Source of the DNA: Acetobacteraceae bacterium
GTDB lineage: Bacteria; Pseudomonadota; Alphaproteobacteria; Zavarziniales; Zavarziniaceae
Length of the DNA stretch: 7,098 bases
NCBI GenBank assembly: GCA_947379865.1
Contig: CANCOY010000155.1
Location: 1 to 7,098 of the forward strand
Direction: 5' to 3'
The first letter of the stretch is position 1; each line of letters begins with the position of its first letter. The position numbers were made by a program, and so were the translations under genes. Shown here one piece after another: positions 1 to 5,918 of the stretch. The notes below the pieces were generated by a model. It was given only the letters and a program-made list of their open reading frames with translations, did not search any database and was not told the origin of the DNA.

Positions 1-1913
1 TCGACCAGCGAGAGCAGGGCCGCCACGGCACCAACATCACCCTCCACCACCACATCGCCAGAAGCCACGCGGTCGTCGAGGCGCGTCAGACCAAAGATCA
101 GCCCCAGGAAGTCTGCCCGGCGCAGGCGCAGGGTGGCATTGGCCGCCGGGTCTGTGATGCCAGCCTCATGCACCAGGGCGGAATTGGCGAGGCTGATCAG
201 GTGGGTCTCGCGGAAGTCGGTGAGGTCGAGGTTGATGGCAAGGGCATGGCCCCGCGCCCGCTCACCATTGATCCGCACGCTGAGAAAATCCAGCAGCATG
301 GGCGTGGTGGTGGCGCGGATCATGTCGAACGGCACGGTGTGCGCGCGGCCCTTGGCCACGCCGTCGGTCAGTTCCTGGGCACCCGTCAGATAGACATTGC
401 GCCACACCCCGCTTTCCGCCTGGAAGCCCATCTGCCGATAGACCGCCGCCAGCAGATCCTTGGCCGTTGTGTTCTGCGGATCGGCAAAGACCAGATGGTT
501 CAGCAACTGCGCTGCCCAGCGATAGTCGGCCGCCTCGGCCGCCTCCTTGGCGCGGGCCAGCACTGCCTCAGCCCCGCCCATTGCCTCCACATAGCGCGGC
601 CCCAGCGCCTCGGGTGGCAGGGGGTTGAGGGAGGCCGGATTGCCATCATACCAACCCATGTAACGCTGATAGACCGCGCGGGTGTTGTGGCTCATGGTCC
701 CGTAATAGCCACGGTTATAGAACTGGCGCGCCAGCGGCGGTGGCAGGTCGAGGCATTCGGCAATCTCGATGCCGGTGAGGCCCGCATTCATCAGGCGCAC
801 GGTCTGGTCGTGCAGGTATTTATAGGCATCGCGGTGGGTGCGCAGGAACCGGCCGATGGGCTCGCGGCCCCAGCGTGGCCAGAAATGCGCGGCGCACATG
901 GCATCTGTCCGGTCGGCGTAGCGTCGGATCGATTCCGTCAGATAATCCGCCCAAGCCTTGGCATCGCGCACCAGGGCGCCGCGCAGGGGCAGCAGGTTGT
1001 GCATGGTCGCATTGGCGTTCTCTGCCAGGAACAGCAGCTTGCGGCCGGGCATGAAGAAGTTCATCTCCGACGGCGCCTCGGCTCCCGGCGTCATCTGGAA
1101 CTCCAGCAGAACGCCGTCCACCGTCAGTTCCTCGCCCGTGAAGGTCACGGTCTCGGTCGGCGCAATCAGGGTAAGCGTCCCGCGTGAGATCGCCGGGCCA
1201 AGGCCGGAGGTAAGCTCCCCTTCCGGCCCCCGGGTCAGCCCCTGGCCAAACTGGAAGGTGGCGCGCCGGCTCATGGCATTGCCGGCGATGATGTTTTCGC
1301 TGACGGCGTGCTCAAGAAAGCCTTCCGGCGCGATTACCCGCACCCGCCCGGCCTCTACATCCGCCTGCTCCACCACGCCGCGCACACCACCAAAATGATC
1401 GGCATGGCTGTGGGAATAAATCACCGCCACTACCGGCAGGTCGGCCAGATGCCGCTTCACCAGGCCATAGGCCGCAGCCGCCGCCTCCGCCGTGGTCAGC
1501 GGATCCACAACGATCCAGCCAGTGGCACCCCGGATGAACGTGATGATCGAGATGTCGAAGCCACGCACCTGATAGACACCGTCAACCACTTCAAACAGGC
1601 CGTGACGGGTCAGCAACTGGGCCTGACGCCACAGGCTGGGGTTGGCGGTGGCGGGCGCCGGGCCATCAAGAAAGGCATAAGCGGCGAGGTCGCTGACCAC
1701 GCGTCCGTCATCCGCCCGGATCACCGGATCCTCCAGTGTGGCGATGAAGCCCCGCGCCGCAAAATCGAAGTCCTCGAGGTCATCAAAGGGAAGCGCATCA
1801 AGCACGGCGGCATTGGCGGCACGCGTTGCCTCAGATGCTGCCGAGGTGCCAGAGCCAAGGTCGGCCGGGGCAAGCGTGGGACGTGAGGTGCCAAGGTGGC
1901 CGACGATGCGCAT
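1..1913 (-). CDS. Alkyl sulfatase, metallo-beta-lactamase fold (SdsA1/BDS1/YjcS-like), 3' end cut by window edge
   Basis: Predicted zinc-dependent hydrolase that cleaves primary alkyl sulfate esters such as dodecyl sulfate to the alcohol and sulfate. The visible part is 637 codons, close to the family's usual 650-660, so only a short C-terminal piece is missing. The metallo-beta-lactamase domain carries HSHADH at 168-173 (ligands His168, His170, Asp172, His173). Further family ligand positions are Glu279 in PGAEAPSE, Glu298 in LAENANATMHN and His343 in AAHFWP. The dimerisation region follows (about 350-510), with the family signatures YKYLHDQT, RGYYGTMSHN and RAVYQRYMGWYDGNPA. From about 515 there is an SCP2-like C-terminal domain. 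The start is the ATG at 1913-1911, preceded by GGGGGA (1926-1921) with a 7-nt spacer. The N-terminus (MRIVGHLGTSRP) shows no signal peptide, unlike secreted or periplasmic relatives, so a cytoplasmic location is inferred. The gene is divergent from the thiolase. The exact substrate chain is unknown. Confidence 0.95.
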   Translation of the reverse strand, partial: MRIVGHLGTSRPTLAPADLGSGTSAASEATRAANAAVLDALPFDDLEDFDFAARGFIATLEDPVIRADDGRVVSDLAAYAFLDGPAPATANPSLWRQAQLLTRHGLFEVVDGVYQVRGFDISIITFIRGATGWIVVDPLTTAEAAAAAYGLVKRHLADLPVVAVIYSHSHADHFGGVRGVVEQADVEAGRVRVIAPEGFLEHAVSENIIAGNAMSRRATFQFGQGLTRGPEGELTSGLGPAISRGTLTLIAPTETVTFTGEELTVDGVLLEFQMTPGAEAPSEMNFFMPGRKLLFLAENANATMHNLLPLRGALVRDAKAWADYLTESIRRYADRTDAMCAAHFWPRWGREPIGRFLRTHRDAYKYLHDQTVRLMNAGLTGIEIAECLDLPPPLARQFYNRGYYGTMSHNTRAVYQRYMGWYDGNPASLNPLPPEALGPRYVEAMGGAEAVLARAKEAAEAADYRWAAQLLNHLVFADPQNTTAKDLLAAVYRQMGFQAESGVWRNVYLTGAQELTDGVAKGRAHTVPFDMIRATTTPMLLDFLSVRINGERARGHALAINLDLTDFRETHLISLANSALVHEAGITDPAANATLRLRRADFLGLIFGLTRLDDRVASGDVVVEGDVGAVAALLSLV

Positions 1914-1981
1914 TGCTGTTTCCCCCAAAGTGTTTCGCGGATGATGTGTGCCCCGGCAAAGCCTGTCCAGCGGGGGTCGGC

Positions 1982-2010
1982 TTGAAACGCATCGGCGTTG
2001 CGCCAATTAT
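1982..2010 (+). promoter_or_regulatory. Candidate sigma70-type promoter for the thiolase
   Basis: TTGAAA (1982-1987, 5 of 6 matches to TTGACA) is followed after exactly 17 bases by AATTAT (2005-2010, 4 of 6 matches to TATAAT). Transcription would begin near 2017 and give a leader of about 115 bases that includes the hairpin at 2028-2050. This rests on consensus matching only, and such matches occur by chance. Confidence 0.35.
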
Positions 2011-2027
2011 GCGGCTCCGGCGCTCTG

Positions 2028-2050
2028 CCCGGCAGGCCCCGCCTGCCGGG
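2028..2050. repeat. Perfect GC-rich inverted repeat in the thiolase leader
   Basis: CCCGGCAGGC (2028-2037), loop CCC, GCCTGCCGGG (2041-2050): ten uninterrupted base pairs. It is followed by TTAGG and not by a T run, so it is not a canonical intrinsic terminator on the plus strand. It could be a protein-binding operator, an mRNA-stabilising leader hairpin, or a chance structure in GC-rich DNA. Confidence 0.6.
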
Positions 2051-2130
2051 TTAGGTCGTTTCGGGAAACAGACAGATCTGGCCACCTCCATCCGCACAAG
2101 GATGGCTGGGGTCGCTCGAAAGGGTGAGTG

Positions 2131-3360
2131 ATGCAGGAAGCGTGGATCATCGACGCGGCGCGCACGCCGCGCGGCATTGGCAAGTACGGCAAGGGCGCGC
2201 TGTCGAGCGTCCACCCCCAGCGGATCCTCGCCACCGTGCTGAAGGCACTGGCCGAGCGCAACAACCTCAACACCAGCGAAGTCGACGACGTCATCGCGGG
2301 CTGCGGCAGCCAGATCGGCAAGCAGGGCTCGTGCATTGCGCGCATGTCAGCCCTTGATGCGGGTTACGACACCAAGGCGCCGGGCTTCTCGCTCGACCGT
2401 TTCTGTGGTTCGGGCCTGACGGCCGTGAACCTGGGCGCCATGGGCATCATGTCGGGCATGCAGAACCTGATCGTCGCCGGCGGCGTCGAGTCCATGTCCT
2501 ATGGCTCGACCCTGACGCCGAAGCCCTTCATCGACTCCGAGAACATGCACCTGCGCAGCCTGCATCCGCAGCCGCACCAGGGCATCTGCGCCGACCTGAT
2601 CGCGACCCTCGAGGGCTTCAGCCGCGAGGATACCGAGAAGCTGGCAGTGGAAAGCCAGCGCCGCGCCGACCATGCCATCAAGAATGGCTATTTCGCCCGC
2701 AGCGTCGTGCCGGTCTATCACGAAGACGGCAGCGTGGCGCTGGACCGCGAGGAATTCCCGCGCCCCCAGACCACGCTTGAGGGCCTGGCCAGCCTGAAGC
2801 CGGCCTTCGAGGCGATGTACAACGCCCCCCTCGACGAGGAAGGCAATTCCTATCGCAAGCTGGTCGAGGCGACCTATCCAGATGTGAAGATCACGCACAT
2901 CCACCATGCCGGCAATTCGTCGGGCGTGGTTGATGGCGCCGGCGCCATTGTGCTGGCCTCACCGGAATATGCCCGCGCCCACGGCCTGAAGCCGCGTGCC
3001 CGTATCCGCGCCATCGCCAATGCCGGCGACAGCCCGGAGCTGATGCTGAATGCCCCCGTCCCGGCCGCCAAGCGCGCCCTGGCACTGGCCGGCATGACCA
3101 TCCGCGACATCCAGCTGTTCGAGATCAACGAGGCCTTCGCGGTGGTGCCGATGAAGTTCATGCGTGACCTCGGCGTTGACCCCAGCATCGTCAATGTGAA
3201 TGGCGGCGCCATGGCGCTGGGCCATCCCATTGGTGCGACGGGCGCCATCATCCTCGGCACGCTGCTGGACGAGATGGAACGCCGCGACCTCTCGGTCGGC
3301 ATGGCAACGCTGTGCGCCGCCGGTGGCATGGCTCCCGCCACGATCATCGAGCGCATGTAA
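2131..3360 (+). CDS. Thiolase (acetyl-CoA C-acyltransferase), catalytically complete
   Basis: Thiolase-superfamily enzyme of 409 residues, within the usual 390-430. It would cleave 3-ketoacyl-CoA with free CoA, or run the reverse condensation. All active-site signatures are present: nucleophile Cys92 in DRFCGSG, NEAF at 333-336, His365 in GGAMALGHPIGATGA and the acid/base Cys395 in CAAGG. The CoA-loop motif HHAGNSSGVVDGAGA lies at 258-272. The start chosen is ATG 2131 with AGGG at 2121-2124 and a 6-nt spacer; the adjoining GTG at 2128 would add only one residue. The gene stands alone between a divergent alkyl sulfatase and a terminator at 3373. The family includes beta-oxidation and biosynthetic members. 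A degradative role is inferred from the neighbours, and the substrate cannot be read from the sequence. Confidence 0.95.
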   Translation: MQEAWIIDAARTPRGIGKYGKGALSSVHPQRILATVLKALAERNNLNTSEVDDVIAGCGSQIGKQGSCIARMSALDAGYDTKAPGFSLDRFCGSGLTAVNLGAMGIMSGMQNLIVAGGVESMSYGSTLTPKPFIDSENMHLRSLHPQPHQGICADLIATLEGFSREDTEKLAVESQRRADHAIKNGYFARSVVPVYHEDGSVALDREEFPRPQTTLEGLASLKPAFEAMYNAPLDEEGNSYRKLVEATYPDVKITHIHHAGNSSGVVDGAGAIVLASPEYARAHGLKPRARIRAIANAGDSPELMLNAPVPAAKRALALAGMTIRDIQLFEINEAFAVVPMKFMRDLGVDPSIVNVNGGAMALGHPIGATGAIILGTLLDEMERRDLSVGMATLCAAGGMAPATIIERM

Positions 3361-3372
3361 GCAGACAAGAAG

Positions 3373-3411
3373 AAGGCGCCCCGTCGGTAAGCCGGCGGGG
3401 CGCCTTTTTTT
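3373..3411 (+). terminator. Strong intrinsic terminator after the thiolase
   Basis: The left arm AAGGCGCCCCG (3373-3383) pairs perfectly with CGGGGCGCCTT (3396-3406). The stem continues through a T-G wobble and three more pairs (3385-3387 with 3392-3394) to the 4-base loop TAAG (3388-3391). Seven T residues follow at 3405-3411. It begins 12 bases after the thiolase stop. The gene on the other strand ends at 3437. Read from that strand, the stem is followed by an interrupted T tract (TTCTTCTTGT), so some bidirectional activity is possible. Confidence 0.93.
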
Positions 3412-3436
3412 GTTTGAGTACTGAGTGCTGGAAGCC

Positions 3437-4981
3437 TCAGACGAAGGTGAACAGGTTCATGCCCTTGGTGGGGTCGGCCGCCTTGGTCACCCGCACGGCG
3501 CGGCCCAGCGGATCCTCGTGCAGCATGATCTGCACCTCGGCACTGCCTGGTGCTGCCGCCGCCATGAAGCGCGCCCCATTCGCCAGGCGGCCCACGATGA
3601 CGGGCTTGGGCTCACCCGCACCCTGATAATCGATGGTGTAGGTCTCGACCACGCCCTCGCCTTCGGGCTCCTCGACCACCTCGGGCGCCGCCCAGCCGTC
3701 GATCTCGGCCTGCAGGGCCTTGCTGTCGTCTGGCTGGTAATGCGCCGGGCGCGTTGAATAGACGCCCACGGAATACTTCGAGAGGAAGCCACCATTGGCG
3801 CCAACAAAGCCAAACGCGCCCGGCCGGGCGCGCAGGGCGCCAATGACCTCGGCCAGGGCATGCATGGAATAGTTGTTGCCGGCCCCGCCAAAGAACGGCA
3901 GCCCGCCCGTTACCGTAAGGCCACGGGGATCGGCAGGGGAAATCCCCAGACCATCGCACAGGCCAAACACCGCCACGGGGAAGCACGAGTAGAAATCGAT
4001 GACCCCAAGGTCAGCAGCCGTTATGCCGGCCTGGGCAAGGGCACGCTCGGCTGCGGCGACCGCCGCCGGATAAGCGCCCATGTCCTGGCGGTCCATGACC
4101 ATGCGTTCCTTCGCGTCCGCATGGCCATGCAAATAGACCCAACGGTCCTCTGGCACGCCAAGGGCGCGTGCCCGGCCCACGGAGGTGAGGATCACCGCCG
4201 CGGCCTGGTTCGCCTGATCACGCGAGACGACAAAGCGGGGAAATGGATCGGAGAGCATGCGGTTGCGCTCGGTCGGCGTGGCGATTTCTTCCACACTGCG
4301 GGCCTCACGCGACATGGCATGGGGATTGCGCGCCGCCGCTTCAGAGAAGGGCGCAAAAAGGCGCCCCATCTCGGTTGCATAAGCCTCGCGGGAAAGGCCG
4401 AGGCGCTTGCGGCGGGCGTTCTCCAGGATCGCATAGATCTGGATGGGCGTGCGCAGGCCATGGCGGAAAACATAAGGCATCCACATGGCTTCAAGCGCAT
4501 AGCCACGGTCTTCCAACTCACCCTCAACCTGCTCGGACCAATCCGGTGTCTCACCCTTCGACTGGAGATGGCGCACGGTGGAGATGGCTTCAGAGCCGAC
4601 AAGCAGCACGGTCTCAACAGTGCCGGCCATGATCTTGGCGGCAAATTCGCCAACCAGATGCTGCGGCCCCTGCCCACCCGTTACTTCGAGTACGGCGCGT
4701 GCCGGGTTGGCACCAATGCGCCGCGCAACCGAGCGGGGAAAATTGTTCGAGCACCCAAAGGGTGCCACGGCCGCCGGCGTCGAGATTTCAAACTGGCGAA
4801 TGGAGGCAATGGTATCGATGGCATCAGCCACAGCCGGGCCAGAGCCGGTATCCAGAACGGCGAGCGCCGCAGCGCGCCCGGCAAGGTCTGCGGGCGAAAG
4901 CGCGGCATAGTCGGGCGCGCCAATCTGCTCGGAAAACTCACCTACGCCGATGATGATCGGCATCCTGTCGTCCCGCGCCAT
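3437..4981 (-). CDS. Thiolase-like protein with extra C-terminal domain (TLP1-type 'acetyl-CoA acetyltransferase'), lacking the catalytic Cys/His/Cys
   Basis: A 514-residue thiolase-fold protein, about 100 residues longer than a true thiolase. Aligned by eye to the neighbouring thiolase, the helix following the nucleophile loop matches (IMAGTVETVLLVGSEA, 117-132), but the nucleophile position is Gly103 in TGGQGPQ. The NEAF motif is YSCF (331-334). The GHP histidine is Gly366 in GGLPFFGGAGNNY. The second catalytic Cys is Gly394 in GANGG. Residues from about 445 to 514 (starting near ETYTIDYQG) look like the added C-terminal domain of thiolase-like protein type 1. Databases often label such proteins acetyl-CoA acetyltransferase, but Claisen chemistry is doubtful. 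Binding of CoA esters, or a partner role with another protein, is inferred. The start is ATG 4981 with AGGGGGAAG (4995-4987) 5 bases upstream; a second in-frame ATG is codon 7. It lies 123 bases downstream of the MucR gene on the same strand and is convergent with the thiolase. Confidence 0.9.
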   Translation of the reverse strand: MARDDRMPIIIGVGEFSEQIGAPDYAALSPADLAGRAAALAVLDTGSGPAVADAIDTIASIRQFEISTPAAVAPFGCSNNFPRSVARRIGANPARAVLEVTGGQGPQHLVGEFAAKIMAGTVETVLLVGSEAISTVRHLQSKGETPDWSEQVEGELEDRGYALEAMWMPYVFRHGLRTPIQIYAILENARRKRLGLSREAYATEMGRLFAPFSEAAARNPHAMSREARSVEEIATPTERNRMLSDPFPRFVVSRDQANQAAAVILTSVGRARALGVPEDRWVYLHGHADAKERMVMDRQDMGAYPAAVAAAERALAQAGITAADLGVIDFYSCFPVAVFGLCDGLGISPADPRGLTVTGGLPFFGGAGNNYSMHALAEVIGALRARPGAFGFVGANGGFLSKYSVGVYSTRPAHYQPDDSKALQAEIDGWAAPEVVEEPEGEGVVETYTIDYQGAGEPKPVIVGRLANGARFMAAAAPGSAEVQIMLHEDPLGRAVRVTKAADPTKGMNLFTFV

Positions 4982-5059
4982 TTCCGCTTCCCCCTGCCGT
5001 GATCAGCCATGCAGCCACTTTGCTGCCTGCTGGCTTGATGCACCGGGGAACAGGCGAAA

Positions 5060-5087
5060 GCAACCGGCCAGATTCCCGGCCGGTTGC
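5060..5087 (-). terminator. Hairpin downstream of the MucR gene, possible weak terminator
   Basis: Perfect 10-bp arms GCAACCGGCC (5060-5069) and GGCCGGTTGC (5078-5087) enclose an 8-base loop. On the minus strand the stem is followed by TTTCGCCTGTT, a poor T tract, so termination may be partial. It lies 17 bases past the MucR stop and 78 bases before the start of the thiolase-like gene, and so may separate or attenuate the two. Confidence 0.5.
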
Positions 5088-5092
5088 GATAC

Positions 5093-5109
5093 CCTGATTG
5101 GCAATCAGG
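5093..5109. repeat. Short inverted repeat spanning the MucR stop codon
   Basis: CCTGATT (5093-5099), spacer GGC, AATCAGG (5103-5109). The right arm covers the stop codon at 5105-5107. Together with the hairpin at 5060-5087 it makes two adjacent stem-loops at the mRNA 3' end. A role in 3'-end formation or stability is inferred only. Confidence 0.4.
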
Positions 5110-5659
5110 CCTGGGCGCGTGGCCCCCGGCGGCGCGTGGTGACGACCCCTGCTGCCAGCGCTGCGGCGGATGCGCCTGCTGGCGTGCTGCGCCGACGGCC
5201 CGTCGCCGGGACTGCCACCTGGGTGCGCGGACGCTTGCCAAGGCCAATCTTGGTTGCAAGCTCCGAGCGCTGGACACTGTAGTTTGGCGCAATCAGGGGA
5301 TAGTCGGCCGGCAGGCTCCACTTGGCGCGATAGTCACGGGGGGTCAGCCCGTGGCTGGTCATCAGGTGCCGGCGCAGCATCTTGTGCCGCACGCCACACT
5401 CAAGACAGGCGACAGAGTCATCGGCAACGGATTTGCGGATGGGCACGGCCGGGCGCTGCGGCGCGTCTGCGACCGCTGCCACAGGGGCCTCGCCCAGGCC
5501 ACTGACCGCCTCGTGAACCCGGCGGATCAGCCCCGGAAGATCTGCCGACGGCAAGGTGTTGCCGGCAACATAAGCGGCGACAATCTCGCTGACCATGGCA
5601 ACCACCGCCGGGGTGGAGGCCAACCCAGACATGGCGCTTTCATTGATCACTTTGTGCAT
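5105..5659 (-). CDS. MucR/Ros family zinc-finger transcriptional regulator with long basic tail
   Basis: A 184-residue DNA-binding regulator of the alphaproteobacterial MucR/Ros family. Known members bind AT-rich DNA, repress their own genes and often act as H-NS-like oligomeric silencers. The N-terminal half (about 14-55, PAVVAMVSEIVAAYVAGNTL then SADLPGLIRRVHEAV) matches the family's oligomerisation region. The finger is exact CX2C-X9-HX4-H: Cys85, Cys88, His98, His103. It is followed by the family core GLTPRDYRAKWSLPADYPLIAPNY. Residues 141-184 form an Ala/Arg-rich tail with RRR at 155-157 and 176-178. Many MucR proteins are only about 140 residues and lack this. The start chosen is ATG 5659, where AGGAGA (5671-5666) lies 6 bases upstream; a longer in-frame start at 5698 would add 13 residues without family support. 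It is divergent from the SDR operon, whose control by this protein is a hypothesis. Confidence 0.92.
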   Translation of the reverse strand: MHKVINESAMSGLASTPAVVAMVSEIVAAYVAGNTLPSADLPGLIRRVHEAVSGLGEAPVAAVADAPQRPAVPIRKSVADDSVACLECGVRHKMLRRHLMTSHGLTPRDYRAKWSLPADYPLIAPNYSVQRSELATKIGLGKRPRTQVAVPATGRRRSTPAGASAAALAAGVVTTRRRGPRAQA

Positions 5660-5721
5660 TTGCCGTCTCCTGCTGCGTTCTTTTATTACGTATGCCAATC
5701 ATATTTGCATTGCTTGCGAAC

Positions 5722-5731
5722 CATTGCAATG
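5722..5731. repeat. Perfect palindrome CATTGCAATG, candidate operator
   Basis: The ten bases are self-complementary. A half-site copy, CATTGC, sits 14 bases upstream (5708-5713), so the stretch 5706-5731 is rich in TTGC/GCAA words. It lies 63 bases upstream of the MucR-family start codon, overlapping where a -35 element of that gene would fall, which suits autorepression. Function is inferred from position only. Confidence 0.4.
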
Positions 5732-5843
5732 AGTGTGTTGTTTCGGTTTTCGCGTGGTGTGCAGATTTTTGCTGCTTCAGGCGCCGCCATGGCATTGGCC
5801 CGGTGCTTGCAGCCTGCAGGTGTTGTTGCGGATTTCAGCCCCT

Positions 5844-5871
5844 GCGACAAAGGCCTACCAAGAATTCTAAT
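5844..5871 (+). promoter_or_regulatory. Candidate sigma70-type promoter for the SDR operon
   Basis: GCGACA (5844-5849, 4 of 6 to TTGACA) is followed after 16 bases by TCTAAT (5866-5871, 5 of 6 to TATAAT). A start near 5878 would leave a leader of about 40 bases before the ATG at 5919. This is a consensus match only. Confidence 0.3.
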
Positions 5872-5918
5872 CGCCCGTAGAATACCTTCATCAGCCAAGT
5901 GGCGACCAGGAGGATGCG

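Larger units (their letters stand above)
1914..2130. promoter_or_regulatory. Divergent intergenic region between alkyl sulfatase and thiolase
   Basis: These 217 bases separate two divergent start codons and must hold both promoters. Visible elements are a candidate plus-strand promoter (1982-2010), a perfect GC-rich inverted repeat (2028-2050), a small inverted repeat GTTTC-GG-GAAAC (2058-2069) and another, CCATCC-N6-GGATGG (2088-2105). I cannot pick out a convincing minus-strand promoter for the alkyl sulfatase. No gene is supported here; short open frames in the region lack family features. Confidence 0.6.
5660..5918. promoter_or_regulatory. Divergent intergenic region between the MucR gene and the SDR operon
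   Basis: The 259 bases between the two divergent start codons are visibly richer in A/T than the coding DNA around them, most clearly from about 5680 to 5770. They hold the 10-bp palindrome CATTGCAATG (5722-5731), an additional CATTGC copy at 5708-5713, TATGAT on the minus strand (5703-5698) as a possible -10 for the regulator, and a possible plus-strand promoter at 5844-5871. Short cysteine-rich or basic open frames crossing the region have no ribosome binding site or family signature, so I call no gene here. MucR proteins typically bind such AT-rich DNA upstream of their own genes. Confidence 0.6.

Noticed and set aside
168..1187. Long plus-strand open frame (339 codons) opposite the alkyl sulfatase
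   Set aside because: It is antisense to a clear enzyme gene. The translation has no recognisable domain, and long antisense frames are common in GC-rich genes.
2028..2050. Reading the leader hairpin as an intrinsic terminator
   Set aside because: No T run follows the stem on the plus strand (TTAGG). On the minus strand it is followed by AGAGCGCC. It is kept only as an inverted repeat.
1831..2345. Minus-strand frames across the divergent region and thiolase start
   Set aside because: They overlap the starts of two well-supported genes and show only Arg/Pro/Ala-rich sequence without motifs.
3860..5002. Long plus-strand open frame (380 codons) opposite the thiolase-like gene
   Set aside because: The minus strand encodes an unambiguous thiolase-fold protein with a good ribosome binding site. 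The antisense product is Arg/Gly/His-rich without motifs.
5692..5880. Cysteine-rich 62-codon plus-strand frame
   Set aside because: The cysteines come from TGC/TGT words in the regulatory DNA with no regular spacing; there is no ribosome binding site.
5686..5898. Possible 70-codon minus-strand small protein upstream of the MucR gene
   Set aside because: There is no Shine-Dalgarno sequence before its ATG, no recognisable features, and it occupies the AT-richer regulatory region.
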